DNA from: Muribaculaceae bacterium Isolate-036 (Harlan)
Lineage (GTDB): Bacteria > Bacteroidota > Bacteroidia > Bacteroidales > Muribaculaceae
Direction of reading: 5' to 3'
Assembly: GCA_003833075.1 (NCBI GenBank)
Contig: RIAY01000008.1
Location: forward strand, 1-64,000
DNA: 64,000 nucleotides
Part shown: positions 26,617 to 35,005 of the stretch, piece by piece
Numbering within the stretch: the first letter of the stretch is position 1
How the letters are laid out: each line of letters starts with the position of its first letter
Translations under genes and position numbers: made by a program
The notes under the pieces: model-generated
Seen by the model: only the letters and a program-made list of their open reading frames with translations
Told to the model about the DNA's origin: nothing
Databases searched by the model: none

Positions 26617-27537
26617 TCAGACCGCGGTGTATTTGAAAAAATCGGTCTTTTCGAGTTCTTCACGAGTCTTGGCAAGTTCCGTCTCGGAACAAGGTGCAAT
26701 CGGCAATCTGCACGGACCGCAGTCAAATCCGGCAAGTTTCATGAAAATCTTGCCGGCACGTGTGCCTCCGCCGTGCTTAACAAGCACATCCACTATATCA
26801 ACTGCCTTTTTAGACATTCTTCGGGCTTCGTCAAGATTTCCCGACTCCATGGCATCCAGAATGCCCTGATAGATTCCGGGAATGTAATTGTAAGTGCTTC
26901 CCACAGCACCTTTGCATCCGCATGCCACACCTGCAAGCAGAATCTCGTCAAACCCGTTTAGCACTTCGAATTCACCATCGTTGAGATTTATGCACTGCTG
27001 CATCTCCATGAGATTGTTGTGTGTGAACTTAACTCCGGCAAGTGTGGGAATATCTTTTTTACCCTCTGCGAGAAACTCATGCACGGGCAGTGACACACCT
27101 GTTATCGAAGGCATATTGTAATAGAAGAAAGGGAGTTCAAGTGCAGCCGCGGCTACCGGCTTGAAAAAGCCGACAAGATCTTTGACAGAGGCTGGTTTGA
27201 AGAAGCCCGGTGCCATTGCCGCAATCATGTCTGCTCCTACAGAAGCGGCATGAGCGGCAAGTTCCACGCAGTCGGGCTGTGACATTCCGCCGACATGCAC
27301 TATTACTTTGAACCGCCCTTTCGCGGCATTAGTCCATGCCTCTGCAATGTTTTTACGCTCTTCAAGAGTAAGCGAGACGCTTTCTCCCGATGTCCCGCAG
27401 ATGAAAACTCCCTTGAGGCATCCTTTTGCCGCAATGAAATCTGCATAGGCAGGAATCGCTTCAGTCTTGATCGTGTAGTCTTCGTTCATCGGTGTGAACG
27501 GAGCTGCGATTAATCCTTGTAATAATGGTTCCTTCAT
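26617..27537 (-). CDS. nanA: N-acetylneuraminate lyase
   Basis: This 306-residue protein of the dihydrodipicolinate synthase superfamily has the NanA signatures: GTSGES at 48-53 for pyruvate carboxylate binding, FFYYNMPSITG with the catalytic Tyr near 140, and GVKFTHNN with the Schiff-base Lys at 170. The full-length (beta/alpha)8 barrel is preserved. It splits N-acetylneuraminate into ManNAc and pyruvate in the cytoplasm. Its ATG overlaps the TGA of the symporter gene (ATGA), so import and cleavage are coupled in translation. Confidence 0.95.
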   Translation of the reverse strand: MKEPLLQGLIAAPFTPMNEDYTIKTEAIPAYADFIAAKGCLKGVFICGTSGESVSLTLEERKNIAEAWTNAAKGRFKVIVHVGGMSQPDCVELAAHAASVGADMIAAMAPGFFKPASVKDLVGFFKPVAAAALELPFFYYNMPSITGVSLPVHEFLAEGKKDIPTLAGVKFTHNNLMEMQQCINLNDGEFEVLNGFDEILLAGVACGCKGAVGSTYNYIPGIYQGILDAMESGNLDEARRMSKKAVDIVDVLVKHGGGTRAGKIFMKLAGFDCGPCRLPIAPCSETELAKTREELEKTDFFKYTAV

Positions 27538-29846
27538 ATGTTGTTATTGTTTGAAGTGATTGTTCTTTTGTTTGAATCGGGGAAGAGGTAACTTGCTGCA
27601 TATCCGACCACAAAGCAGGATACAAAACCCGATGCCGTATAGAGAAGAAGGTGAAGAGTATGGAATCTCGCAACGAAAATCTGTACCAGTATGCTAACCA
27701 CGATTCCTATTATCGCCCCTCCTGAATTTGCCCTTCTTGTAAGCATTCCAAGCATGAAAAGACCACCCATAGAACCGAGAATTAGTCCTAATATCTTCTG
27801 GAATTCATCCCAGAGCGACGCTATATTCCATGTTGCCATCAGAAACGCGAACGCAAGACTTATGAGACCTGTAACGCAGGTCGCAAACCTGGCTGCCCGC
27901 AAAGACCCTGCCCCGCGCCGTGTTATCCGAGGATAAATATCCACTATATACGCGGTTGCCGCCGAATTCATACTGCCGGAAAGTGTCGACATCGCTGCTG
28001 CAAAAATACCTGAAATCAGCAATCCTGTCACCCCCGCCGGGAGTTCCGTGAAAATATACCAGGGGAATACGGCATCTGCGGAATTGATGCTTATGCTCAG
28101 TGACTCGGGGAATGTCTTGTAATATGCATATAGTAAAGATCCTATCAAAAAGAATATTATTGTGGCAGGAATTGTAAGCAACGCGTTGGTCCACACACTC
28201 TTTTTTGCAGCCGACTGAGAAGGTGTTGTCAGATATCTCTGCACCATACTCTGATCGGTGCCGTAAGTCGTAAGATTTGTGAAAAAAGCCGCTATAAGCA
28301 CCGTCCACATTGTCGAGTCCTGAAGATCAAAGCCGGTGGAACCGAGACTGAATTTACCGTCAGCGGCTGAAATCGAAATCGCTTCAGCAAAACCGCCGGG
28401 AATTGACATTGTGATATATCCCACAGCAAAAAGAGCTCCTCCGAGAAGTATAATGACCTGTATGGCATCAGTCCATACGACAGCCTCGATTCCCCCTGTC
28501 ATGGTATAGAGTATGCTGCAAAGACCCATTATTCCGATGCACAGGAATATGTCTATGCCCGTAACCACATTAAGAGCAATCGATGGAAGAAACAATACTA
28601 CTCCCATTCTTCCTACCTGAAAAACAATAAACGCCACACTGCATAATACCCTTATCGCAGCATTAAAACGGATTTCAAGATACTGATAGGCAGTCGTTAT
28701 GTTAAGCTTCCTGAAATAAGGTATGAATACGAACACAATCACTGGTGCCACAAGAACAATTCCGACATTAAACAGTCCGTAACTCCAGTCTGTGGAGAAC
28801 GCCTTGGCTGGAATAGCCATAAATGTTATGGCACTCAATGCTGTTCCGAAAAGACTGAGACCGGCAGCCCACCAGGGAATACGCCCTCCTCCTTTGAAAT
28901 AGTCATTGGTGTTCTTCTGCCTACGCGCAAAATAAAAACCTATTCCGGCAAGCACAAGGAAATACAATGCTATTACAACCCAGTTGATTACTCCCAAGCT
29001 ACGTTCCGGATGCAATATATTACCCTGAACAAGTACCGGTTTGCCGTCTGTGCCGACACATATTACTGTCATGTACGATCCTTCGGCACGCACGAAGGAA
29101 AATATTCTGTCAATCCCCGCTGTCACCGGCTCGGCATCTGTGATTGTCGATGTGATTGTATGGAAACGGTACAATACCATCCCACCTTTGTCATCTTTTC
29201 CTACCAATAGAAGATGATTTGCGCCAGAAGGCATTGCTGCGGATATATTCTCAGGGAAGACACATGGAATCCTGACCCACCGCCTTAAGATTAAATCATA
29301 ACTGTATCCATCTGTAAGAGCGGTTGAATCAGCACCACTTATACCTCCTATTACGTAAAGCGAAGGATTTGTTCCGTTGCTCTGCACTGCGGCAGCGGCG
29401 TAACCGCGGGGAACTCCGGGAATAACGGCTGCCCTCTTCCATCCTTTGTCTGGAGATGCGGTATTCAGTAAATAAACCACCGAAGAGGTCCCCTCTGTCG
29501 GCAATCCGGAAACAATTGCCTCTCCCCCGTAGACTGTGCCGAAGGGAGCACCCTTCAATCCTTCCAAAACGGGCCATATTTCAACGTCCTCTTTATTTTC
29601 ATATGAAATAAACTCGACCCTGCTGCCCCGGTTGTCTCCGGCACCCACATAAATCAACCCGTTGTCGGCACCAATAAGAGCATCGGAGTCATAAGACAGT
29701 GATAAATCCGCCTTAAGACACAGACTCTCTTTCACCTTTTCATTGCCGCTCCACCGGATTGATTCCTGTTGTTTTGCCGGAGACGCAGGGATGGCAGCTG
29801 TCAAAAATACAGCAAGTACATATATATGTTTCATTAAATCCTTCAT
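27534..29846 (-). CDS. Kelch/mutarotase-like domain fused to a sodium:solute symporter
   Basis: This 770-residue fusion has a signal-like start and an N-terminal beta-propeller with kelch-type repeats (about 30-275; motif VIGGISGADSTALTDGYSYD). From about residue 290 it carries a 12-13-helix sodium:solute symporter (YFKGGGRIPWWAAGLSLFGTALSA). The propeller resembles NanM-type sialic acid mutarotases and would face the periplasm next to the transporter mouth. It probably anomerises sialic acid and imports it with sodium. It is the first gene of the locus and overlaps nanA. Confidence 0.9.
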   Translation of the reverse strand: MKDLMKHIYVLAVFLTAAIPASPAKQQESIRWSGNEKVKESLCLKADLSLSYDSDALIGADNGLIYVGAGDNRGSRVEFISYENKEDVEIWPVLEGLKGAPFGTVYGGEAIVSGLPTEGTSSVVYLLNTASPDKGWKRAAVIPGVPRGYAAAAVQSNGTNPSLYVIGGISGADSTALTDGYSYDLILRRWVRIPCVFPENISAAMPSGANHLLLVGKDDKGGMVLYRFHTITSTITDAEPVTAGIDRIFSFVRAEGSYMTVICVGTDGKPVLVQGNILHPERSLGVINWVVIALYFLVLAGIGFYFARRQKNTNDYFKGGGRIPWWAAGLSLFGTALSAITFMAIPAKAFSTDWSYGLFNVGIVLVAPVIVFVFIPYFRKLNITTAYQYLEIRFNAAIRVLCSVAFIVFQVGRMGVVLFLPSIALNVVTGIDIFLCIGIMGLCSILYTMTGGIEAVVWTDAIQVIILLGGALFAVGYITMSIPGGFAEAISISAADGKFSLGSTGFDLQDSTMWTVLIAAFFTNLTTYGTDQSMVQRYLTTPSQSAAKKSVWTNALLTIPATIIFFLIGSLLYAYYKTFPESLSISINSADAVFPWYIFTELPAGVTGLLISGIFAAAMSTLSGSMNSAATAYIVDIYPRITRRGAGSLRAARFATCVTGLISLAFAFLMATWNIASLWDEFQKILGLILGSMGGLFMLGMLTRRANSGGAIIGIVVSILVQIFVARFHTLHLLLYTASGFVSCFVVGYAASYLFPDSNKRTITSNNNNI

Positions 29847-29860
29847 GACAAGTTGTTAGG

Positions 29861-29881
29861 TAAGTGTTGAAAATTGACTTA
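29861..29881. repeat. Partial copy of the 185-bp element arm
   Basis: TAAGTGTTGAAAATTGACTTA matches the arm sequence at 30816-30842 in 18 of 21 positions. It sits 15 bases before the symporter ATG. It could be a regulator site rather than a mobile-element remnant. Confidence 0.5.
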
Positions 29882-29898
29882 GAGCTTGCTTACGGTCT

Positions 29899-30660
29899 CT
29901 ATTCCGCACTAAAATAATCCGATCTGTAATTACAGCTATCATAACCGCTATTATTATTACGTATCAGCTCCTTATACACAAAGAAATGCTGGTCGATTGC
30001 CTTGCGGTAACCATTCTCGTCACCCGCTTTGAGATACCGCAAAAGATCCTGGTGCGTAACCAGTTCGCCTCTCTCCTGAAGACCGCTGTTAATTTCCGAG
30101 ACATATGTTTTCAGATTGGATTTCACAAATTCCATCACCGGATATATGATCTCCTGGAACTGACTGATTGTGGAATTGCGTGTGATTTCATATAACTTCG
30201 AGTGAAAACGATGCTCAGAAATGTTGGCATATATATTGTCACCGAGAGCGATTTCCATATAAACAGACTCTTCAAGATCCTTAATATCGGCAGGTGTGAT
30301 GTTCTCAAAAATATATCCTGTTATCCCGACCTCAAGTGCCACTCGGAAACCCAAAAGATTTACAAGTGACTTCTCGCTCATCAGATTCGGTCGTATCGCA
30401 CGCTTCATCCCCCCGAAAATAGACGGTTCTTTCAAAACCATGCCGCGTCTCGTTCGGCTTTCAACTATCCCAAGCATCTTTAACCGGCTGAGAGCTTCCC
30501 TGACTACACTTCGCGTCACTCCCAATGATACCGCCAGCTCATGTTCCGACGGTAACTTGTCGCCAAGCTTGAAATCATGCTCGCTGAGATATGACAGAAC
30601 CCTGTCTTCAACATGATCCACAAGTGTTATAGCAGTGTTATTAAGTCTGAGTTGTTCCAT
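29899..30660 (-). CDS. FadR-subfamily GntR transcriptional regulator
   Basis: This 253-residue protein has an N-terminal winged helix-turn-helix (about 15-80: KLPSEHELAVSLGVTRSVVREALSRLKMLGIVESRTRRGM) and a C-terminal all-helical FCD ligand-binding domain (about 95-240). The FCD His/Asp metal ligands are likely in the HRFHSKLYEITRN segment. It is the expected local regulator of the sialic-acid locus, like NanR in function. I chose the ATG at 30660; a longer frame from 30759 crosses a perfect operator-like palindrome 18 bases upstream of the ATG, arguing for the shorter protein. Confidence 0.88.
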   Translation of the reverse strand: MEQLRLNNTAITLVDHVEDRVLSYLSEHDFKLGDKLPSEHELAVSLGVTRSVVREALSRLKMLGIVESRTRRGMVLKEPSIFGGMKRAIRPNLMSEKSLVNLLGFRVALEVGITGYIFENITPADIKDLEESVYMEIALGDNIYANISEHRFHSKLYEITRNSTISQFQEIIYPVMEFVKSNLKTYVSEINSGLQERGELVTHQDLLRYLKAGDENGYRKAIDQHFFVYKELIRNNNSGYDSCNYRSDYFSAE

Positions 30661-30677
30661 GATTATAATATTTATCT

Positions 30678-30694
30678 GATTTGTCCGACAAATC
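30678..30694. promoter_or_regulatory. Perfect palindromic GntR-type operator at the regulator's own start
   Basis: GATTTGTCCGACAAATC is a perfect palindrome with eight-base arms around one central base. Its core TTGTCNGACAA is the type of site bound by FadR-subfamily regulators. It lies 17 bases before the regulator ATG, so autoregulation is likely. Confidence 0.75.
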
Positions 30695-30815
30695 AAGTCA
30701 AACATTTTGGAGGAATGTTTCCCTCCGCATCTTTGAGAGTGTTTGGATTTAAATTTCATTCCCCCGAGAATATCACTTCACGTGAATGAAAAGTATTGAC
30801 TCCAAAGTATCTTAC

Positions 30816-31000
30816 ATAAGTAAGTGTTGGAAATTAGCTTATATTAAATTTTAGGAGATTTTGAGATGATTTCATGATTCCGAAGAAGGAGCATAGCGGG
30901 CTATGCGACTGATGAGAAATCTTGAAAGCATCCAAAAGATTCAAAATTTAAATAAGCACGGCATTTACTTATTATAAACTAATTTTCAATACTTACTTAT
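30816..31000. repeat. 185-bp element bounded by 27-bp inverted repeats
   Basis: The left arm (30816-30842, starting ATAAGTAAGTGTTGG) and the right arm (30974-31000) are inverted copies matching at 24 of 27 positions. The interior has a small hairpin (GCATAGCGGGCTATGC, near 30891-30906) and subterminal A/T-rich inverted stretches. It has no coding capacity. The structure suits a miniature inverted-repeat element or a repeated intergenic sequence. No clear target-site duplication is seen. Between this element and the glnS terminator the sequence is very A/T-rich, with nothing I recognise. Confidence 0.7.
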
Positions 31001-31148
31001 AATTAATGTTTAATTCAAACACTCTTTTAAGGTTTCAAAATATTCTTTCCGGCGGTAAATATATAGCATTTTTTTATAATGCGCAACAATTTTTAGAAAA
31101 ATTTTTAAATACTATTAAAATAATTAAAAAACGAACATAATGTAACAG

Positions 31149-31183
31149 AAAGCGGCAATCATGTAGATACACGATTGCCGCTT
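31149..31183 (-). terminator. Hairpin terminator downstream of glnS
   Basis: The stem AAGCGGCAATC/GATTGCCGCTT encloses a 12-base loop about 20 bases after the glnS stop. The stronger T-run (six T) is on the plus side, with TTTCTGTT on the minus side, so it may work in both directions. Confidence 0.7.
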
Positions 31184-31202
31184 TTTTCCAATATCGATAT
31201 TA

Positions 31203-32906
31203 TTATTTCTTCATTTCCTTAGCCCAGGAATCTTTCAGTCCGATTGTCTTGTTAAAGACGGGATGACCCGGGGTGGAATCTTTGTCTACAACGTAATATC
31301 CGAGACGCTGGAACTGATAATTGTCGCCAGCCTTGATCCTTTCCGCAAGCCAGGGCTCAATCTTGGCATTACTCCTTATCTTCAGAGAGTCCGGATTAAG
31401 GAGATCCCGGAAGTCTCCTTCTTCAGCACTCGGATTCTCGACTGTGAATAGTCTGTCATAATCCCGGATTTCCGCAGTAGTGGCAGTCGGCACCGATACC
31501 CAATGCAAGGTGCCTTTCACCTTGCGGTCGCTGCCGGGAAGTCCGCTGCGGGTGTCTGGATCATATGTGGCATATATCTCTTCTATCTCGCCTTCATCGT
31601 TCTTTTTAATTCCGGTGCATTTGATTATATACGCCCCTTTGAGTCTCACTTCCTTATCAGGCGACAGGCGGAAGAATTTCTTCGGAGGATTCTCCATAAA
31701 ATCTTCACGTTCTATCCACAACTCGCGGCTGAATGGCATTTCATGAGTGCCTTCAGCGGGATTCTCCGGATTGTTGTCCATTGCCATATACTCCGTCTTG
31801 TCTTCCGGATAATTCGTAAGAACGAGCTTAACAGGATTTTGAATCACACTTACACGCGTGGCTGTCTTATTCAGATCTTCTCTTACTGAGTGTTCGAGTA
31901 GCTCTATATGATTCAGAGCCTCATATTTGGTATAACCGATTCTCTTTACAAAATCCTTTATTGAAGAAGGTGTGTAACCTCTGCGGCGCAACCCTCGGAG
32001 TGTCGGCATGCGAGGATCGTCCCAACCGCTCACAAGACCTTCTTTTACCAATTGAAGGAGTTTGCGCTTGCTCATAACAGTATAAGTCAGGTTCAGTCGG
32101 TTGAACTCAATCTGACGCGGACAATATGAATCATCGGCGAGTTCCTTGACAAAATATTCATAAAGCGGACGGTGAGGCACAAACTCAAGTGTACATATCG
32201 AATGAGTCACCCCTTCGAAATAATCACTCTGTCCATGAGCGAAATCATACATGGGATATACCTTCCACTTGTCGCCTGTTCGCCAGTGCGGAGTCTTGAT
32301 GATACGATACATGATCGGATCGCGGAAATGCATGTTGTCGCTTGCCATGTCAATTTTTGCGCGAAGCACCATTGCCCCTTCATCGAATTCTCCCGCATTC
32401 ATTTTTTCAAACAACGACAGATTTTCCTCTACCGGGCGGTCACGATAAGGGCTGTTTGTTCCGGGCGTTGTCGGAGTGCCTTTCTGAGCTGCGATCTGCT
32501 CGCTGGTCTGCTCGTCCACATATGCCTTTCCCTCCTTGATAAGGCGCACGGCGAGATCATAAAGCTGAGGGAAATAATCACTGGCATAATAAAGACGGTT
32601 CTCCCAGTCGTAACCCAGCCAGTGTATGTCTTCTTTGATTGCCTCAACATATTCCGTATCCTCTTTCTGCGGATTTGTGTCATCAAAACGAAGATTGCAG
32701 GTACCCCCGAATTTCTCGGCAGAACCGAAATCCATGATAAATGCCTTGGCATGTCCGATATGCAGATAGCCGTTGGGCTCCGGAGGGAAACGAGTATTGA
32801 GTCGTCCTCCATTCTTGCCGGCCTCAAGGTCTGCCTTGATTTCCTGCTCTATAAAATTGAGACCGCCCTCTGCTACGGCTTCCTCTTCCTTTATGATTTC
32901 TTTCAT
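31203..32906 (-). CDS. glnS: Glutaminyl-tRNA synthetase
   Basis: This 567-residue class I synthetase shows PPEPNGYLHIGHAKA (HIGH motif, about 42-56), a VMSKRKL motif (KMSKS equivalent, about 275-281) and the C-terminal anticodon-binding beta-barrels. The whole length is close to E. coli GlnS. It charges tRNA-Gln with glutamine; its presence points to direct charging rather than only the transamidation route. It is monocistronic as far as can be seen, with a hairpin after the stop. Confidence 0.96.
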   Translation of the reverse strand: MKEIIKEEEAVAEGGLNFIEQEIKADLEAGKNGGRLNTRFPPEPNGYLHIGHAKAFIMDFGSAEKFGGTCNLRFDDTNPQKEDTEYVEAIKEDIHWLGYDWENRLYYASDYFPQLYDLAVRLIKEGKAYVDEQTSEQIAAQKGTPTTPGTNSPYRDRPVEENLSLFEKMNAGEFDEGAMVLRAKIDMASDNMHFRDPIMYRIIKTPHWRTGDKWKVYPMYDFAHGQSDYFEGVTHSICTLEFVPHRPLYEYFVKELADDSYCPRQIEFNRLNLTYTVMSKRKLLQLVKEGLVSGWDDPRMPTLRGLRRRGYTPSSIKDFVKRIGYTKYEALNHIELLEHSVREDLNKTATRVSVIQNPVKLVLTNYPEDKTEYMAMDNNPENPAEGTHEMPFSRELWIEREDFMENPPKKFFRLSPDKEVRLKGAYIIKCTGIKKNDEGEIEEIYATYDPDTRSGLPGSDRKVKGTLHWVSVPTATTAEIRDYDRLFTVENPSAEEGDFRDLLNPDSLKIRSNAKIEPWLAERIKAGDNYQFQRLGYYVVDKDSTPGHPVFNKTIGLKDSWAKEMKK

Positions 32907-32990
32907 AATGCTATTCTGATAGTCAATTTTCCAAAATACAAAATTATAAAAAAACTTTTATAACTGACATATGCAAACAGCTTTTGTAAT

Positions 32991-33026
32991 AAAAAAAATC
33001 GGGTTCCGATAAGAATTCGGAACCCG
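32991..33026 (-). terminator. Rho-independent terminator after the small peptide gene
   Basis: The stem CGGGTTCCGA/TCGGAACCCG with a seven-base loop (33000-33026) is followed on the minus strand by A and then eight T (32999-32991). It ends the transcript carrying the 50-residue peptide gene. Confidence 0.88.
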
Positions 33027-33043
33027 TGATACCTGCGGAAGTT

Positions 33044-33196
33044 TCAGTTGACACTCATTGTTGAGAATGCCGTGCCTGACAAGGTGGCATACGTTCTTGC
33101 GAACTGACGTAGAAAACAGAGTGTCGACTTCCTCGGAGTCGGAACCACATTGACATTGCGGTCCACATCTGCAGTAAAGTGGGAATCGTGCGTCAT
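33044..33196 (-). CDS. Small conserved-looking peptide, 50 residues
   Basis: The frame ATG to TGA encodes a 50-residue peptide beginning MTHDSHFTADVDR, with a central segment PRKSTLCFLRQFARTY. Peptides with a PRKSTLxFLRQFAR-like core downstream of ECF sigma genes are, to my memory, recurrent in Bacteroidales, but I cannot check this here. It has no signal peptide or membrane helix and is basic in the middle. A strong terminator follows directly. About 90 bases separate it from the sigma factor gene, so it could be co-transcribed or separately expressed. The function is unknown. Confidence 0.7.
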   Translation of the reverse strand: MTHDSHFTADVDRNVNVVPTPRKSTLCFLRQFARTYATLSGTAFSTMSVN

Positions 33197-33285
33197 AGGC
33201 AAATAATTTTAAACAAACTCACCTATATAACGCTCCTGACTCCTCTTTTATTATCGGATTTCCTCAAATTTACGCCATATTCTGG

Positions 33286-33876
33286 CTAAAGAGTCAGAAT
33301 TATATCCTTCTCGGCTGCGATTCTGCGGAGATTCAGTATTGCATAGCGCATCCTGCCTAATGCTGTGTTGATACTGACACCGGTAGTCTCGGCTATTTCT
33401 TTGAAACTTAATCCTTGGTAATACCTCATGACAAGCACCTCCCGCTGAAGAGATGGCAGCTCCTCTATAAGATATTTTACATCTTCCCGGATCTGTTCGG
33501 ATATGATGACATCCTCGATGGTTTCCTCACACAGCTCTTTCCTGTTGAGAACATCAACGTCATCAAGATCCGCGCTCTGCAGATTCTCCGATTTCTCCTG
33601 CCTGTAATAATCTATGATAAGATTGTGCGCGATACGCGAAATCCACGCAGGAAATTTTCCGTTTTCAGTGTATCTGCCTTGCCTTATTGTCTGAATTGCC
33701 TTGACAAAGGTTTCCTGAAATATATCATTGGCTATATCCTCATTCTTTATTATCCTGAGAATATAATTGAAAATGCGATCCTGATGACTCTTAAGAAGCA
33801 CATCGAATGCTTCATTGCATCCGGATGCATAAGCCTTTACCAACTGTTCGTCGGTCATGCCTGAAAAGTTTGCCAT
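33286..33876 (-). CDS. ECF-type RNA polymerase sigma factor
   Basis: This 196-residue sigma-70 family protein has region 2 at about 20-90 (DRIFNYILRIIKNEDIANDIFQETF) and region 4 at about 135-190 (LPSLQREVLVMRYYQGLSFKEIAETTGVSINTALGRMR). No anti-sigma gene is adjacent, unlike many SusC-linked ECF factors, so it is probably not a polysaccharide-locus regulator. It has a good vegetative-type promoter and a leader of about 90 bases. The small peptide gene lies downstream. Confidence 0.93.
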   Translation of the reverse strand: MANFSGMTDEQLVKAYASGCNEAFDVLLKSHQDRIFNYILRIIKNEDIANDIFQETFVKAIQTIRQGRYTENGKFPAWISRIAHNLIIDYYRQEKSENLQSADLDDVDVLNRKELCEETIEDVIISEQIREDVKYLIEELPSLQREVLVMRYYQGLSFKEIAETTGVSINTALGRMRYAILNLRRIAAEKDIILTL

Positions 33877-33972
33877 TTATGATGTCGGTTGGTTTGGTAA
33901 ATATTTTCTATAGGCAATAAGGATTTATAGGGTTCACTACACTCCATTCACTACTCACTACCTTTATGGATA

Positions 33973-34004
33973 CAAAGATAAGACGGATTTGGTGCAAAAA
34001 CAAA
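33973..34004 (-). promoter_or_regulatory. Promoter of the ECF sigma factor gene
   Basis: TTTG (34004-34001), 20 bases, then TATCTTTG (33980-33973) on the minus strand closely match the Bacteroidota consensus. Transcription would start near 33966, giving a leader of about 90 bases. Confidence 0.75.
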
Positions 34005-34065
34005 CAATTTCCGTGTTTTTAACATTAAATATTGTTAATCGCACAATAAAGAAGCCGGATATCCG

Positions 34066-34917
34066 CTATACCTGTTTTTTCATGCGAAGTGCCGTCCATC
34101 CGGACTCTGACACGAGCCGCGACACTTCCATTAAGCCGTATTTAAGACATTCAGACTCTATGATCTCGACATCCTGCTCATAGAATCCGCTCAACAGCAT
34201 CTCTCCTCCGGCTTTTAACGCAGCTGAATAACGGTCAAGATCTCCGAGAATTATGTTGCGGTTTATGTTCGCGAAAAAGAAATCTGCCGGGCATACATCT
34301 GCAAGCGAACCCGCGTCGCCATGTATAAGATTTATATCCACCTTGTTCAGCGAGGCATGTTCAACAGCGTTAAGATATGCCGGTTCATCTATTTCGATTC
34401 CTGTCACAACGCTCGCACCGCGCATCTTGGCAAGAATCGACAATATTCCTGTTCCTGCTCCCATATCTATGACGTTCTTGTCTTTGATCGGCAGCTCAAG
34501 AATCAGCCGCATCATCTGCGATGTGGTGTCATGATGCCCCGTACCGAAAGCCATCTTGGGGTCTATCACTATATCATATTCCGCCTCCGGCACATCTTTA
34601 TGAAATGTGGAATGCACCGCTACCCGGTCACCGATAACTATAGGTTTGAAATAATTCTTCTCCCATTCGGCATTCCAGTCCTCCCCTTTTATGAACTGCG
34701 TGGATATTGCAAAACTCGTTGATATTGGAAAGTCATCGAGAGCTTCTTCCGCAAGACTGCGGGGATCTCCTGCCGAGGCACGGACATAAGCAGTCAGACC
34801 ATACGGATCCGGTTCAAAACTTTCAAACCCCGCATCCGCCAGAAACGCAGCTGCAAGATCTGTGATATCTTCCGAACAAGGAGTAGCATCGACTCTTACT
34901 GAATTATAGTCATTCAT
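34066..34917 (-). CDS. prmA: Ribosomal protein L11 methyltransferase
   Basis: This 283-residue SAM-dependent methyltransferase has motif I VIDMGAGTGILSI and the PrmA signature DPKMAFGTGHHDTT just before it. An N-terminal substrate-recognition domain (about 1-90) binds L11. The enzyme trimethylates L11 residues in the cytoplasm. I chose the ATG at 34917; the longer frame to 34965 would start inside a terminator hairpin. It follows the envelope-stress-like cluster but is separated from it by that hairpin. Confidence 0.93.
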   Translation of the reverse strand: MNDYNSVRVDATPCSEDITDLAAAFLADAGFESFEPDPYGLTAYVRASAGDPRSLAEEALDDFPISTSFAISTQFIKGEDWNAEWEKNYFKPIVIGDRVAVHSTFHKDVPEAEYDIVIDPKMAFGTGHHDTTSQMMRLILELPIKDKNVIDMGAGTGILSILAKMRGASVVTGIEIDEPAYLNAVEHASLNKVDINLIHGDAGSLADVCPADFFFANINRNIILGDLDRYSAALKAGGEMLLSGFYEQDVEIIESECLKYGLMEVSRLVSESGWTALRMKKQV

Positions 34918-34930
34918 TATTATATTCAAA

Positions 34931-34970
34931 TAAATTTGCGGTTCCGAAACATTTCGGAACCGCAAATTTA
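34931..34970 (-). terminator. 19-bp perfect hairpin between the holin cluster and prmA
   Basis: The arms (34931-34949 and 34952-34970) centre on GCGGTTCCGAAA/TTTCGGAACCGC with a two-base loop written, so the real loop must be larger. It is flanked by A/T runs and ends the transcript of the gene at 35006. It lies only 13 bases before the prmA ATG. Confidence 0.75.
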
Positions 34971-35005
34971 TTAAGACTTTGAATCATATCAAAATTAAAG
35001 GGCTT

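Noticed and set aside
30816-31000. CRISPR-like repeat
   Set aside because: Only two arms in inverted orientation with no regularly spaced direct repeats; no cas genes in the window.
32172-32963. A 263-codon plus-strand frame opposite glnS
   Set aside because: glnS on the other strand is unambiguous and the frame has no family features.
34066-34965. Longer prmA start at 34965
   Set aside because: It would begin inside a perfect terminator hairpin; the ATG at 34917 starts the conserved domain.
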